Assembly: GCF_932274485.2 (NCBI RefSeq)
Contig: NC_065882.2
Coordinates: 76,720,767 to 76,784,766, forward strand
Length of the DNA stretch: 64,000 bases
Reading direction: 5' to 3'
From: Patella vulgata
Lineage: Eukaryota; Mollusca; Gastropoda; Patellidae
The notes beneath the pieces are model-generated. The model was not told the origin of the DNA, did no database searches, and saw nothing but the letters and a program-made list of their open reading frames with translations. The position numbers were made by a program, and so were the translations under genes. Positions 10,518 through 22,479 of the stretch are shown here, piece after piece. Position 1 is the first letter of the stretch. Each line of letters opens with the position of its first letter.

Positions 10518-11701
10518 AATTAATAATTACACAGAGAAACAAAATGTTTACGTTTGTCAACAATCATGTCCTTGTTCAACACAACTATGACTCTGTTCAA
10601 TCGTCGGTCTTAACTGATTCACATCTCATTAAATTACCAAATGGCAAATCATAACATGCTGTTGATTAAATCCTATATCTTTATTGTGTGATATAAGCCA
10701 TATCCGCGTCATTCAAGGTTTGGTTCATCCAGTTCTAAACCCAGTAGTCTATCTGAATCAATTACAACCCGTTTTATGTTGTAAATAACTAATGAAAAAT
10801 CCATCATAAGGTGAAGTCTGATTTGCAAAACAAAGTGCATCTATTACGTTGGGGTAATTACTCGAGTTACTAAGAACAAGTGGAATAGTGTCAGAAACCA
10901 CGGTTGTGATAAAATTAGGTTTTAATGTTTAACATCGTTTAACTTTTTTATAATAAAGGATATTTTACAATTACATTGACAGTTTAATCACTCACCAAAC
11001 GGCATCAGGAACTTCATATATGATCACGTGTATTTGTTTTCATGTCCATGAATCCCATGCAATTGTCGCGCCAACATTTAACCTCAGTTACTACGCCCGT
11101 AGTATGCATGGAACATAAGATTCCCGGCGTTGATTGACTGAGAAATGAGGGCGATCTATTGTTATGCATAGTCATCGGGAAACTCCATATTCGCTGTGAA
11201 TTTCAAATGGAGTTACGATAAAAGTTGTTCTTTGTGTAAAGAAATGGTTATTATAATTATATATAGCTAATAATGAATATATCGACAAATGACTGGCACC
11301 ATTTGTATTTCTGTACGTATAGAGAATAGTTTGGGATATCAAGTATATCCGTCTCACTCAAAAGACAAATGTTTTGCAATATTTACCTAAGGCGGGGGAT
11401 TAGAGATTATCACATTTCGAATTGACGCTCGAAAATCACTACTTGAAATTCGCAACTCAGTAAACAAAAAATGGGCGCATCCAATCTCTGTCGACTTGAT
11501 GCTCAAAAAGTGTCATTAAACTAGATATATATTATTTATCGGCCTCCAGGTATGATGGCGGTAAATTAAATATTGGACATTCTTGTGATGGCGTTTCGCT
11601 ATTTTTAGTTAAGTTCAAAGATAAATTCAAAATGTCATCGGTCTCTGTTTGTATTCTTTAGATCATTGTATATATTTTATATTAGTTAGAAAAACAATTT
11701 A
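10518..11701. other. No recognisable feature
   Basis: About 1.2 kb of AT-rich sequence with no supported gene or known repeat. Confidence 0.4.
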
Positions 11702-11793
11702 TCAAAATATCACAGGTTCATAATGTCGCTTACATCAATAATCAATGTCAAAATATCACAGGTTCATAATGTCGCTTACATCAATAATCAATG
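11702..11793. repeat. Perfect tandem duplication of a 46-bp unit
   Basis: Two identical 46-bp copies, each starting TCAAAATATCACAGGTTCAT and ending AATCAATG. Perfect identity points to a recent event, or to a collapsed or expanded assembly artefact. Confidence 0.9.
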
Positions 11794-12107
11794 GGAGGGA
11801 AGAGAACGTAGAAATAATATTGTGTAGAATTAATTACATTATCGTGTAATGTACTTTATTTTTGAGTTGAACTTGTATTACCCAGTGATAATTAATGACT
11901 ATGTTTTATAATAAACAGTACATTAACCAAACTGCCTGACTAACGTTGCTTGTGTTAATGGATGTTTAGTGAGTTATTAGCCTTAAAGACCACGGAACCG
12001 GAACCGGAATCACACTAAAATTAATACAGTGTCAAATGTTTCCGACCTAATTTGTTTGTTTGTATTCGTAAACCCGGAAACAGTATTATGAATTATGATA
12101 TCGATTC

Positions 12108-12155
12108 TTATTTGAAAAGACAGTTTAGTGCTTATTTGAAAAGACAGTTTAGTGC
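12108..12155. repeat. Perfect tandem duplication of a 24-bp unit
   Basis: TTATTTGAAAAGACAGTTTA plus GTGC occurs twice without change. Confidence 0.9.
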
Positions 12156-12368
12156 TTATGGCTAGCACGTGCCTGAAAACAAATTCACTATGTATTGGAC
12201 TCAGAAGAGTTTATACAGTTAGCCCACCAGTAGACCAGCTATTCCCCCCTCCCCCGCCCCGCCCAACACTCACTCAGCCTTCCCCGGAGCGGTGTTTTGT
12301 TTACGTGGAAAATAAAATTGTCAAACTTCTACTGCCCGGCACCTTACACACGATGTTCACACTGGAGA

Positions 12369-12425
12369 TGCCCCCCCCCCCCAAACACACACACACACGC
12401 GCGCGCGCACACACGCACACACACA
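12369..12425. repeat. Poly-C and CA/CG microsatellite
   Basis: A C run is followed by alternating CACA and CGCG purine-pyrimidine sequence. Such alternation can adopt Z-DNA. A SINE-B-like tail (CACGTTAAACTCCATTTCTC) lies just downstream at 12474-12500. Confidence 0.85.
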
Positions 12426-12499
12426 AAATTAAGTACGCTACTAAATTTGCTTAAATCCCATGGGTGGCCGAGTGCACGTTAAACTCCATTTCTCCGTCT

Positions 12500-13919
12500 C
12501 TCTTTGGTCATGACAAGCTACTTCAACATTGTAATAATGGCGGGTCCATAATCGTTGTTTTAAACTCGACTTGTTCTTTACCTTTCAACTTTTCTAAAAA
12601 AAATTTGATGTCTTAGATGTCTTTGGTGCTGGATGTAAACCTGTGATCACAGAGATTCCAACTACCTACACTTGGGAGTCAAGCGCATGTTTTAGAACCC
12701 CCACCACCCCTTCCCCTTATCTTCGCATTGACCATCGATATTCCAAATCTATGTTAATACCACTGGTACATCTGTTACGAATAGTATAAATGCTAACTAA
12801 GTACATGTATTACTATTAGTATTTAAGGTTGAAATTGGGCTTTTCTGGTGTTACAAATACATATTATCGAAGGTCAATCGCCGTATAGTGTGCTATCATG
12901 CGGATCCTTTATGCATCTTCGGGGACTCGGTAGCATCGCTGAATATACAAACGTGATGGAGTTTTATCGTGGAATACTCGTCCCTAGCTGATTCCCGGAT
13001 ATTGTTAACCTGGCTGTTACATACTGATCATTGATAGTGTGTTAATGACTTTACCGTTAATTACTTTCGTGTTAATATCGTATATATTTTTAGCTATCTG
13101 ATGACGTATAGTCACATAAATAACATAAATACGTCGTAACTCTTTATAGCGCGTGTGTCTGTTACTTATTTTGTTATGCCAACGATACGAGCGTTTCCTC
13201 TTGTCGAATACTAATGAACGCATCTCCGGAGTAAATATAGCCACACCCTTGACAACAACCTGACTGCATCTTTCTCGACAACTCAAAGTTTAAGGAGGTT
13301 CCTGGAAATTCACAAATTTATTCCAAAGAAAAGTTACAAAATTCTATTTTGATTAGAAATCACGAACTTTAAATTTGACAATTTATTGACGTTTTAGATG
13401 TCTGACAAAATGGCGTTACCTGGGCGACGTGCCAACGACGACAAAATCTGATTGGTTGGCGTGGCGATACGTCATACTGGTTGATTGACGTCGTTGATAA
13501 TTATTGATACCCAAGACTTCTGGCGGATTAATAAATGGTATTTATATTGGGGAACATAAATCAAGCTGGCTTAATCTCAATATACGGAAATAGTAACCGT
13601 ACACATTAGTGTTCGTAATCTATTTTAAAAAAGAATCCGAATCGGGAGTCTTAGTCGGTTTAAAACGTCTATAGTCAGGAAACAGGGGATCATCATGACT
13701 ATTTCTGTATAGTCTGTTTGTTTTGCTGATTTTATTTCCGTCGTAATGACAGGTGTTGGCATCCGGTGATGATATCAAACTAGAAACATACAATTGATTG
13801 AGTTGTCTAGACGGTAATAAGGGGAGAGGGTTTGATTCTGAATGCTTTCACCTGTAACATTTCAGAGTATTATGTCCTGTTCCGGGGATAAAACACTGAT
13901 ATTTTGCTAGTATTGTTTA
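12500..13919. other. No recognisable gene
   Basis: Non-coding sequence. The 89-residue reverse frame at 13017-13286 matches no family I know. Confidence 0.4.
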
Positions 13920-14213
13920 CAGCGGTGGCTCGGCGAGTAGGTCGCTAGGTCACAAACCAGGAGATTCCGAGTTTCTTGAATAAATTTCTCGGTAATTTCA
14001 AGCCCAGTCTTCCCTCGTCAGCGGGGCAGCATGGATGGTTTGTAAACGGAAAGCTTTTAAGCGTAAAAGAATCAATGATTGTTCGTACAGGGTGTAGAGT
14101 AGACCGTTGCGCTGCTGTTAGAGCAAAATTTCATCCATTTAGCACGCTAGGCCTATATGGCGTATGTTCGTCTTCATTAACCCCTTTGGTATAGAAACCC
14201 CATTTTACTTCAT
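13920..14213 (+). mobile_element. Old, diverged SINE-A
   Basis: GCGGTGGCTCGGCGAGTAGG resembles the SINE-A A-box head, and GGCGTATGTTCGTCTTCATT followed by AAACCCCATTTTACTTCAT matches its 3' end. The middle is poorly conserved, and it directly precedes a younger SINE-A. Confidence 0.65.
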
Positions 14214-14524
14214 AGGGAAGCCAGGGTGGCTCAGTGAGTAAGACTTTGGGCTCGGTAACCTCGAGGTTCTGTGTTCGATCCATCCCTTGTCAATGATGCG
14301 GGTCAGAGGGCTAGGCAACGTCTAGTCTTTCGGATGGTACAAAAAAACGAAGTCCCGTGTACACATTAGCGCGCACTTAAAAGATCCCTTGGCAGTTGGA
14401 ATTCGATATAAGAGTAGGTCGTGGTCCGGGCACAATATTCCTCATAGCACACTGTATGGCGTATGTCCGGCTTCATTAGCCCAGTCGAAGTAGGACGTTA
14501 AATCCCATTTCATTTCATTTCATA
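14214..14524 (+). mobile_element. SINE-A with short internal deletion
   Basis: Head CAGGGTGGCTCAGTGAGTAAG, B-box-like GTGTTCGATCC, then body from TTGTCAATGATGCGGG through CAGTTGGAATTCGATATAAG to GGACGTTAAATCCC and ATTTC repeats. The segment normally between B box and CTTGTCAG is missing. Confidence 0.88.
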
Positions 14525-14852
14525 AGATTACTACCACCCCCATACTTGCTAAACCCGTCTTCAAAGAAAGATTTAGATGTCTTAATTATAAAGATATTAT
14601 TTATACTTTAATGTAATTAAATAATCGACTACAATTCTAAATAAATCTGTGAATTAGAGAATGACATTTAGAACAATAATTTAATGGCGAGAATAAGCCT
14701 TAAAAGCACTTTACGAAAACATGTTAATCCAATGACTGGAACTCCATTTATTTTTATTCCAGCTGAAGCAGCGAAGATATTTATGGCTCCCATGTTAGAT
14801 AATCCACTAAGTTAATGTTGACGTAATAACATGTTTTTTTTTCTCGTTTCAG

Positions 14853-15314
14853 TTTTATGTTCTTGTGTGCCAGACTAGTCTTGTTAATGTGATCAACGTA
14901 GATCAAGCGGGGTTACTCATGGTGCGATTCGCGTCGTTTAATCCTATTCTCGATCCTTGGGTGTATATATTGTTTCGCCGTGAAATGGTCTGGAAAGTGA
15001 TTAACCTTATTAAATGTATTTTAAGAATTGAACCCAAGCCAGTGGTTGTGGAAGGCGCCATGTTGAAACAGCTACAAGATGAAGAATACACGTGTTTGGA
15101 TTTCTGTTGGCATTGTTTATCCGAACCCCCGCCTCAACGCGTTAATGCGCCATTTTCTCAGTCTAGAGCCAGTCAATTTAATCGTTCGCCTTCCTATATT
15201 CGTCGTATGAGTGATAGTATGTATGGAAATGGCTCGCTGGCTGTGAATCTATTGGTACAACCGTCACCTTCAGACGCCGCCATGTTAAAGGCGGTGACAC
15301 AAAGTAAAATGTAA
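14853..15314 (+). CDS. Terminal coding exon of a prostanoid (EP4-like) receptor: TM7 and C-tail
   Basis: A pyrimidine-rich tract and CAG end at 14852; the frame then stays open for 153 codons to TAA. The peptide begins with a hydrophobic stretch and carries MVRFASFNPILDPWVY, matching TM7 of prostaglandin receptors, whose family motif is DPWxY in place of the usual NPxxY. Arg at about residue 25 occupies the place of the TM7 arginine that binds the prostanoid carboxylate. FRREMVWKVI follows as helix 8, then a Cys-containing stretch (CLDFCWHC) that may be palmitoylated, and a Ser-rich tail. Prostanoid receptor genes have a conserved intron at the end of TM6, which explains why TM7 starts an exon. 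TM1-6 are not visible upstream and probably lie outside the window. EP4 versus another prostanoid subtype is not settled. Expected location: plasma membrane, G-protein coupled. Confidence 0.85.
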   Translation, partial: FYVLVCQTSLVNVINVDQAGLLMVRFASFNPILDPWVYILFRREMVWKVINLIKCILRIEPKPVVVEGAMLKQLQDEEYTCLDFCWHCLSEPPPQRVNAPFSQSRASQFNRSPSYIRRMSDSMYGNGSLAVNLLVQPSPSDAAMLKAVTQSKM

Positions 15315-15430
15315 ACTAAAAGAGCGTTGTTATCGTTTTTGCTTTGATGACCAAATGTGGACAGTCAGGGTTTATATTTTGGGAAGTGATCAACCAAATA
15401 AACGAAACGAAATAGTATCTTGGTGTTTGT
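15315..15430 (+). terminator. 3' UTR and poly(A) signal of the receptor gene
   Basis: A short 3' UTR follows the stop. AATAAA lies at 15397-15402 and a GT-rich stretch (TCTTGGTGTTTGTG, about 15418-15431) follows at the distance usual for a cleavage signal. Weaker AT-rich candidates occur further on, so longer 3' ends are possible. Confidence 0.6.
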
Positions 15431-15431
15431 G

Positions 15432-15976
15432 AAACCAAGAATGTAGTTCAATAGTTGACTTGAAGTTTGAAGTGAAATTGTGAAACTGTAGGATGTATGT
15501 GATCGACATACACTTCCAATTTAACCAATACGTGTATTTAAAGTGTATTTATTTAACATTTTGTGGAAGTTCATTGGACAAGAATGAAACTCATAATATA
15601 AGGGGGATCACTCTTGTTTTGCTCGTGTTCTTTTATTGACGAAATGCAACTATTGGCATAAACTAACTGTGATAAGTAAAGAACTACTTACTATGCCTGC
15701 CTTCTACATCTTTATAATTTTATCATTCCACGAAACAAATGTCTCACTATATTTTACATGTATTAAATATAAACACCAAAGAATTATCTCCCCTTTGTTT
15801 TAAATTCTTTTACTATACATAATTACATATTATCGAATATTTCTTAGTGATTCTGTTGGATTACGAATTTTTACAATAATATACATGTAGTAGGCTACAA
15901 GTGTTTGAAATATAATGAGACGCAATGAAAACGCACCACTTTGATAACTAACTGTAGATCTCGTTTGAGAGTACTG
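15432..15976. other. No recognisable feature
   Basis: Downstream flank of the receptor gene. AT-rich; possibly part of a longer 3' UTR. Confidence 0.4.
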
Positions 15977-16305
15977 GTGATCACGGTGGCTAAGTGGGTA
16001 AGACGCTGGTTCGCTAGCCTGGAGGTCGGGTGTTCGATCCCTGCATTGGCCGAGAAAGTTCATCCAGATTTTCCCGCGTGGTTCCTCCTTGTCAGTTCGG
16101 ATGGGACAAAAACCCGTGGCCCAGTGTACACATTGGCGTGCACGTAAAGATTCCTTGACAATTGGAATTCGATATAAGAGTAGGCCCTAGTGCCGCTGTC
16201 CGGGCAAAATTTCCCTTATAGCAGACTGTATGGCGTATGCCCGTCTCCACTAGCCCAGTGGGTAGGACGTTAAACCCCATTTCATTTCATTTCATTTCAT
16301 TTAAT
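15977..16305 (+). mobile_element. SINE-A, near full length
   Basis: Head ACGGTGGCTAAGTGGGTAAG, B box GTTCGATCCCTGC, body with a small gap where the GATGCAGG-AGGGCCTG part should be, terminus TAGGACGTTAAACCCC and several ATTTC units. A separate tail fragment (AGTAGGACGTTCAGCGCC) follows at 16320-16350. Confidence 0.92.
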
Positions 16306-16783
16306 TTGAGAGGCCCGGTGGGTGCAGAAAAGTAGGACGTTCAGCGCCATTTTCTTTCTCTTTTGAGAAATGAGAGATACACCATAATCTTGGAATTCTG
16401 CATGCAACACCAAATCACGACGATAAAGCGTGAGTATGATGTTTCACCATGGATCAGTGGTCAAACAATTGTCTCAAATGTAATTCGATAGAATGGGAAT
16501 TCGAAAATAACGATTTTGTGGGGGGTATAAAATGTGGCATTTCAAAAGATAAGGACACCTGAACACCGAGATCGCAGTATCTGGTACTGCTGCTACAGAA
16601 GTCAAATCAGTGCTGCGTTTTCATTGCGTATCAGTATATATTATATATGAACGATCTGGCTTGCTGTGCCTTTAAAATAACGACAATAGAATGGCAAGTT
16701 TTATATCAAATATTGTGACCTATATAATATTACCTATACAAACATACGGGATCTTGTAAACCGCCTCAAAGTTAAATTGTTTC

Positions 16784-16980
16784 AATGGCATTTAGTAACT
16801 GAACTGGAATATACAGATCACAATTCTATGGCATACAATTACTGCTTATTACTGAGCGACGTTTTGACTAGGTTTCTCTATGTCATTATCAAGCATTGAG
16901 AAGCCTAGTCGAAACATCGCTCAATAATAAGCAGGAACGGTATTCCATAGAATTGTGACCAGTATATGCCACATAGTTAA
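16784..16980. mobile_element. Foldback repeat with GAAACRTCGC core, family D
   Basis: The left arm (GATCACAATTCTATGGCATA, ACTGCTTATTACTGAGCGAC) is answered by the right arm (TCGCTCAATAATAAGCAG, TCCATAGAATTGTGACC), arms of about 70 bp around TCATTATCAAGCATTGAG. A related element lies at 47682-47818, and similar core words (TTATCAAGC, GAAACGTC) occur at 49441 and 61440. Superfamily not identified; the 3' flanking words resemble terminal sequences of non-LTR or Penelope-like elements, but that is a guess. Confidence 0.65.
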
Positions 16981-17365
16981 CCCCTCTATTCAAAGTATCT
17001 CAAATGTCTTTCCAATTTATGTCTCGTTGATTCGTGTTGTGAGAAGAAATACAGTATTGTACAAAAATTATTTAAACTATTTTGTTGTTTATATATCTCC
17101 ATGTATTCATTTTTCAAGAATAAACCTCAAATATTGTATTTGTGTTGACATCGTAAACCCGCAATCGGATTAAAATACAGATCTATATTTCGTTTCGTTT
17201 TTTATATACTTTCGATGGCCTCTACTACATGAAGATCTGACCAATTGTTCATCCCCATTTCTCTCTGTGACCAGTTGTAGTGGAAGGTCGCGTCGGGTTA
17301 TACGAGAGGTTTTTGACCCTATGACGTCAGACATTTTATTAACCAATCAGCGTTGATGTTTCTAG

Positions 17366-17656
17366 TGGGTTTAACGTCCTACTGTTCTGCTCCTAACCTG
17401 GGTTAATGAAGACAGTGTGCTATGAGGGGAATTTTGCCCGGGCAGCGGCGCTACGACCTACTCTTATATCGAATTCCAACTGCCAAGGGATCTTTTACGT
17501 GCACGCTAATATGTACACGGGACCTCGGTTTTTCGTCCCATACGAACGACTAGACAGCTGTCCTTGTCAGGCCCTCGATCCTGCATCACTGACAAGGGGA
17601 AACCACGCCGGAAAATCTGAATGAACTTTTTCGGCCAATGCAGGGATCAAACACCT
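17366..17656 (-). mobile_element. SINE-A, head-truncated
   Basis: Reverse copy from GGGTTTAACGTCCTACTG to TTTCGGCCAATGCAGGGATC; the A-box part is missing. A 22-bp segment (CATACGCC region) is also absent near 17410. Confidence 0.9.
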
Positions 17657-17971
17657 GAACTTAGGGCGGACGAGGATGGAGATGGAACTTTTTTTGGGTG
17701 GTACTTTCTGTGTTGTTGCTATGTTGTTCGTTGGCGGAGAAGGAGGGATATGTTGGGGGAGTCAAGGACCGTCATGGACAACACATACCCTGGTTATGCC
17801 ACTGGTTAAATATAACAACTGCTTCTCAGATCATCAAACCCTAGAATTTTTATTATATATGCAATAATAAACAAAGGTTCTTGCGTCTTAGAAATTCAAC
17901 CATTTGAGTGTTTTGTCGAGACCACTATAAACCTTTATTTGCCCATTCGTTTCTTGATTAGTATGGCTAGA
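17657..17971. other. No recognisable feature
   Basis: Unassigned sequence. The small open frames here have no domain content. Confidence 0.4.
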
Positions 17972-18051
17972 CACCCCTCGGGACTAACATATGGTCCAAT
18001 TTTATTTCAATAATGCGCTTGCGCGTAGGGGTTTTTAGTAGTGGGAGGAAA
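17972..18051 (-). mobile_element. SINE-B fragment
   Basis: CGGGACTAACATATGGTCC, CAATAATGCGCTTGCGCGTA, GGGGTTTTTAGTAGTGGG, stopping at GAGGAAAT, the same place where several other SINE-B copies stop. Confidence 0.85.
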
Positions 18052-18640
18052 TCTCTTTGATCTTTGGGGTATATTCTATGCCCGGAATAACTTGCGGTTT
18101 GAAAGTCGGGGCGACTTTGTATATATGTCTTATAAGGATTAGGCTTTGTATATATACAGAGAAATTTGGGGTTATTCTTCTGAAAGTTTTTCGTTAAACC
18201 TGTACCGGTTTATTCTTCCAGGGTAGGTTTGTTTCCATAAGAAATGATAAAGATTTTTCTTACGGGAATTCTGGGATATTCTCATTTTGCGTACATGTAA
18301 ACGTAGACGGTTTATAAGCAAGATAAAGTCCTTGACTTCTATTATGCTGTGGAAGAAAGACTTCAGAAAAAAACCCTCAACAGAAAAACCTCGGCCAGCC
18401 GGCCTCGGTTTTATCTTTTTCTCGGGTTATTTTCTTAAGTATTTGTTTCCCCAGCATAACCTCAGTTTCGTTTTTTGTCCTACACAGAAATGTCCAGGAT
18501 TTAATATTGAAATCAATTGTAGCCTATTGGAGAAAGCGATACTAGTCCTAGCCCATCGACGATAAATATAGTTATCTCCCTTTAACTGGCACACTATTAT
18601 GTATTATGGAGTATGAACCTGGAAGTCTCGTTTATTTATG
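18052..18640. other. Unassigned, with a 92-codon open frame
   Basis: The + frame at 18287-18565 is basic at its start and shows no family resemblance. I do not call it a gene. Confidence 0.35.
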
Positions 18641-18955
18641 TCCCATCCGCATGACTAGACGTCGATTCGTCCTGAAGAGTCCTGATAATCTTGTCTAATA
18701 AACAGAGTGAACCTGAGACATCCTGGTTAGTGTGTCAGCGCCTTATTGAGCCAGTGACTCAAAAGGAAGCCCTATATTCTTATGATTTCATTTCATTGGC
18801 AGTTGGAATTCGATATAAGAGTAGGCCGTAGTGCCGCTGTCCGGGCAAAATGTCCCTCATAGCACACTGTGTGGCGTATGCCCGTCTTCATTAGCCCAGT
18901 TCGGAACAGAATAGTAGGACGTTAAACCCCATTTCATTTCATTTATTTTCATTAC
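18641..18955. mobile_element. Two SINE-A fragments in opposite orientation
   Basis: A diverged reverse piece (TCCCATCCGCATGACTAGAC onward, about 18641-18756) is followed by a well-preserved forward 3' half (TTGGCAGTTGGAATTCGATA at 18797 through GGACGTTAAACCCC and ATTTC repeats to 18955). Confidence 0.8.
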
Positions 18956-19470
18956 ATAATCCTGTGGGCTAATCTCACATATTCTAATGAGTTACCTCCC
19001 TTCGAACACTATTCAAAACAATTCAGTGCCACAATTTGAACTCAGTAACCACCACATGTGAACACACACAAAAAAAATACAAATAACATGGACCTATAAT
19101 TTTATATTACAAATATTAACCGTTAACAAATAAGATAAAACATGATATATGGCTTCACAAATTGTTTAATACCAGTCAGTTTTACTCTCGTGAAGATGAT
19201 CCACTTGCTATTTATATCCCCATTCAAGGATTTCAAGGTGAAAATATAAAACAGTTATTTCACTGTCACTTAAGATAAGTAAATAATGATCATGACTCAG
19301 CGCCGGCCCCTTTTAAATTAAATTTACCCTACCCAGCGTGATAATGTACACGCATCTATCACGATCATGAGTTTGCTATTTTAGATATATTTATATTCTG
19401 ATTTCATAACTAAACACAGCGGTATATCGCAATAATAAATTCAAATTGGGTAATTCATACGGTACCCCAC
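18956..19470. other. No recognisable feature
   Basis: AT-rich non-coding sequence. Confidence 0.4.
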
Positions 19471-19648
19471 CCCTTGTCACGTAGAACCGGGGAATCCTGA
19501 CTCAATGACAGACCTAATGATACAACGCGCATACGCTAACCGTTGGACAATACTGTACCCTACTATCCTTGTCAAGTACAACCAGGGAATCAAAACCATG
19601 CCAGTTGACTTAATGACAGACCTTGTGATGCAGCGCGCACGTGTTTAG
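19471..19648 (-). mobile_element. Two SINE-B head fragments in tandem
   Basis: CTTGTCACGTAGAACCGGGG through GATACAACGCGCATACGCTA (19473-19548) is repeated in diverged form as CTTGTCAAGTACAACCAGGG through GCAGCGCGCACGTG (19571-19645). Both correspond to the tRNA-like head of SINE-B only. Confidence 0.75.
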
Positions 19649-19984
19649 TTCGACTCCATTTAGAACAGACCCGTAGTTTCGATAGAGCTTCGTCAAGTTG
19701 GGGTCATGAACGGGTGGGAAATAGCGCTTGAAAGCCAAAATGCATGGGCCAAAATCAACATTTCACTTCTGTTAATGCTTTGGGAATGTTTCAAACAACG
19801 GCCGAAAAATAAGACTCAAATCCAACTGTCCAGAAGAGAAGAAGAGCGGTCGTGAGTGGTAGTTCATCACCATGTGGTATTTTTAGTCAGAATCCTCTGA
19901 TACGCCCTGTCTGCTTTATTATGAAAACCAGCGGTTGCCATGCAAGACACACATACATTTTTCAAGAGATGGATAGAGAACAAG

Positions 19985-20835
19985 CTAAAAAAAACCGAGA
20001 TTTTTCGTTCAATCAGGGGTCATAATCCAGTAAGTTAATATCGAAAGTAACCGAGATCTTTTGGATATAAACATAAATTTCAAGATTCGCAAAATCAGAC
20101 AAATATTTTGACATCCAGAAGGTTCACAACCTTCGTATTACATACTTTTACACTATTTGAATACAATGCGTAGCCATTTTGTCGGGCAGTTTTGTTTCGA
20201 TTTTTCCGAAATTCGAACTCAACCTCCATTATGGTGTAACGGTGATATATTGAACCAATTTTTAAAATCGGATAAAAATTGTGACCTATAGAGTGTCCAC
20301 AACCTTGGTATTGCATACTTTTACACTATTTGTGTTCAATGTTTATGGAATTCGAACTCAACCATCATCAGGGTGTAACGATGATACATTTAAACGATTT
20401 TTAAAATCGGATAAAAATTGTGACCTCTAGGGGTCCACAAGCTAAAATCGCGATTTTTTCATTCAATCAGGGGCCATAATCCTGGACGTTAAGTTCCGAT
20501 ATGCGGGAATATTGAACGGAACCGAGATATTTCTGATATAAACAATGTTTTAAGTGTCATCAAAATCGAATAAAAATTGTGACATCTTGAGGGTCAAACT
20601 AACCTTATTTGCGTATAGAATCGGACATTTTGTCCTGTAGTGTCGGACCGATTTTCATGAAATTCGAACTCAACCTTCATTATTGTGTAACGGTGAAATA
20701 GTCGAACGGATCAAAAGTGTGACCTGTAGTGTGTCCACAAACAAAATGTGAACGGACAGACGGACGAACAGGGACGACAACATACGTCGACATGACTGAT
20801 ATGAATCACATGATTGGCCGTGATGAGGAGACTTT
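19985..20835. repeat. Complex repeat with 3-4 imperfect internal units
   Basis: Units share GAAATTCGAACTCAACC, TGTAACGGTGATA, AAAATCGGATAAAAATTGTG and ACCTATAGAGTGTCCACAA, and recur near 20210-20330, 20350-20440, 20555-20600 and 20660-20745. A GGACAGACGGACG word follows near 20755. This looks like one end of a larger transposon with internal subrepeats; the family is not identified. Confidence 0.65.
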
Positions 20836-21046
20836 AATCTACTTTTTTCAATTAATTACCACTTCTTTAAAACCCATTATAAAAAAAAAGAAAATCCCAG
20901 CGTTAAGTCCCTGTGGCATATTTAAAATTGGTTGCCGGGTAACGAAACACGTATCACCATGTGTATAGACTGACGTTGATTTCAGTTATAAAGTTGCATT
21001 ATTATTATTGATTTATGAAAACCATCTACACCCAATCCATGCATGG

Positions 21047-21330
21047 TTAAATCTATTTGACAAGGCGAAATGCATAATTATAATTTCCCCAAGGTCACGA
21101 GATACAAAGAGAGCTAGCGCTAACCCTAACTAACTAAATTTTCATCATCCTAGGTCAGTGCTTATGTGGAGACTTAACCTCTCCCCAAATTCTTAAACCT
21201 AACCCAAGACCTAGCCCTACGCCTTACACTAGCGCTAACTTACAATCCCCAGAAACAATCAAGTGCCCTAACCCTGTTTACATCTCGTGTCCTTGAAGAA
21301 TATGCATTTGGCCTTGTCAAATAGACCAAG
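21047..21330 (-). mobile_element. Palindromic element with telomere-like core, family T
   Basis: The ends are inverted: ATCTATTTGACAAGGCGAAA at the left and TTTGGCCTTGTCAAATAGAC at the right, each followed inward by CACGAGATRYAAA. The inside carries AACCTAACCC and GCCCTAACCC, diverged TTAGGG-type words. TTAA lies at the left border. Related copies are at 29015, 32397 and 48983. Confidence 0.75.
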
Positions 21331-21380
21331 CCGTACTTGCATGGAGTTAAAACATATTATATTTTGGTCATCTACACAAA

Positions 21381-21436
21381 CTCCGTCTTCATCAATCCAG
21401 TCGGTGCAGGAAAGTAGAACGTTAAACCTCATTTCA
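21381..21436 (+). mobile_element. SINE-A tail fragment
   Basis: TCCGTCTTCATCAATCCAGT, then GAAAGTAGAACGTTAAACC and TCATTTCAT. Confidence 0.75.
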
Positions 21437-21485
21437 TCTACAAACTGTCTGACACTTACAAACCTTCACAATTTTCAAAAACAAT

Positions 21486-21790
21486 GTTTGAAAACTCTAA
21501 TGAATGAATGAAAATAAATATATAAATGAATGAAAATAAATATATAAATGAATGAAAATAAAAATATGATTAATGAAAATAAATATATGAAAATAAATGA
21601 ATGAAAATAAATATATAAATAAATATATAAATGAATAAAAATAAATATATAAATGAATAAAAATAAATATAAAAATGAAAATAAATATATAAATGAATGG
21701 AAATAAATATATAAATGAATGAAATGAACATAAAATATAAAATGAATGAAAATAAAATATAAAATGAATGAAAATAAATATAAATAAAAT
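21486..21790. repeat. AT-rich tandem repeat (ATAAATGAATGAAAATAAAT)
   Basis: Variable-length units of ATAAATGAATGAAAATAAAT-type sequence. The long reverse frames of Phe/Ile/Tyr-rich peptide here are by-products of the repeat, not genes. Confidence 0.9.
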
Positions 21791-21799
21791 GTACCTAAT

Positions 21800-22098
21800 A
21801 GGACCAACGAATGGTGGAGCCATCAAAATGGTCGAAATGACATATTGGATATTTTATGTAAAGAAGTTATGACGTTATAATTGTGCACTCGGCTAGTCTT
21901 AAAAAGATCTATTCAATAAAAACAATCGAAAATGAACAAACAATAACTATTATTGTAAACAGAAGAGGCGTGACGAACTCCTGACATTAAACTTGTCTAG
22001 TATAAGTTGTGGTGACATTTATAGATTTTTAATAGTTTTGTACTAACATGATGTACATGTATAATATACAATAAACAACAGTTTAGGACCATTTGATA
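21800..22098. other. No recognisable feature
   Basis: AT-rich non-coding sequence. Confidence 0.4.
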
Positions 22099-22276
22099 TG
22101 TAGACTCGCCTGTCCAATCTCGTGGGTTTTCTCCGGGTCCTCCGGTTTCCTCCCGTTGCTAAATACCCCTACGCGCAAGCGAATCGTTGAAATAAAATTG
22201 AACCATGTGTTAGTCCCGAAATGACCTAGTTTGTGTCGAGTGGATGTTAAACCCCAATTCTCTCTCTCTCTCTCCA
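22099..22276 (+). mobile_element. SINE-B, head-truncated
   Basis: Starts in the central domain (CGCCTGTCCAATCTCGTGGG, TTTTCTCCGGGTCCTCCGG) and is complete to the CT-repeat tail. Confidence 0.9.
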
Positions 22277-22479
22277 TATGATATGAATATACAGTATTAT
22301 ACACGTGGTCCTGTGGGGTGCGGGGTGTGGGGACAAAATAGTGGCCAAAATTCGAGCAAAACGGGGGAAACAATCGGACAGTAAAAGCAAACAGATTAAC
22401 AATGATTGGAAATCGATTGCCAGCTAATAATCAACGATGGTTAAGCTGTCTGTCTCCGATTTTGTAGGAAAAAAACTAT

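Noticed and set aside
21475-21826. Two reverse frames of about 110 residues rich in Phe, Ile and Tyr
   Set aside because: They are translations of an AT-rich tandem repeat.
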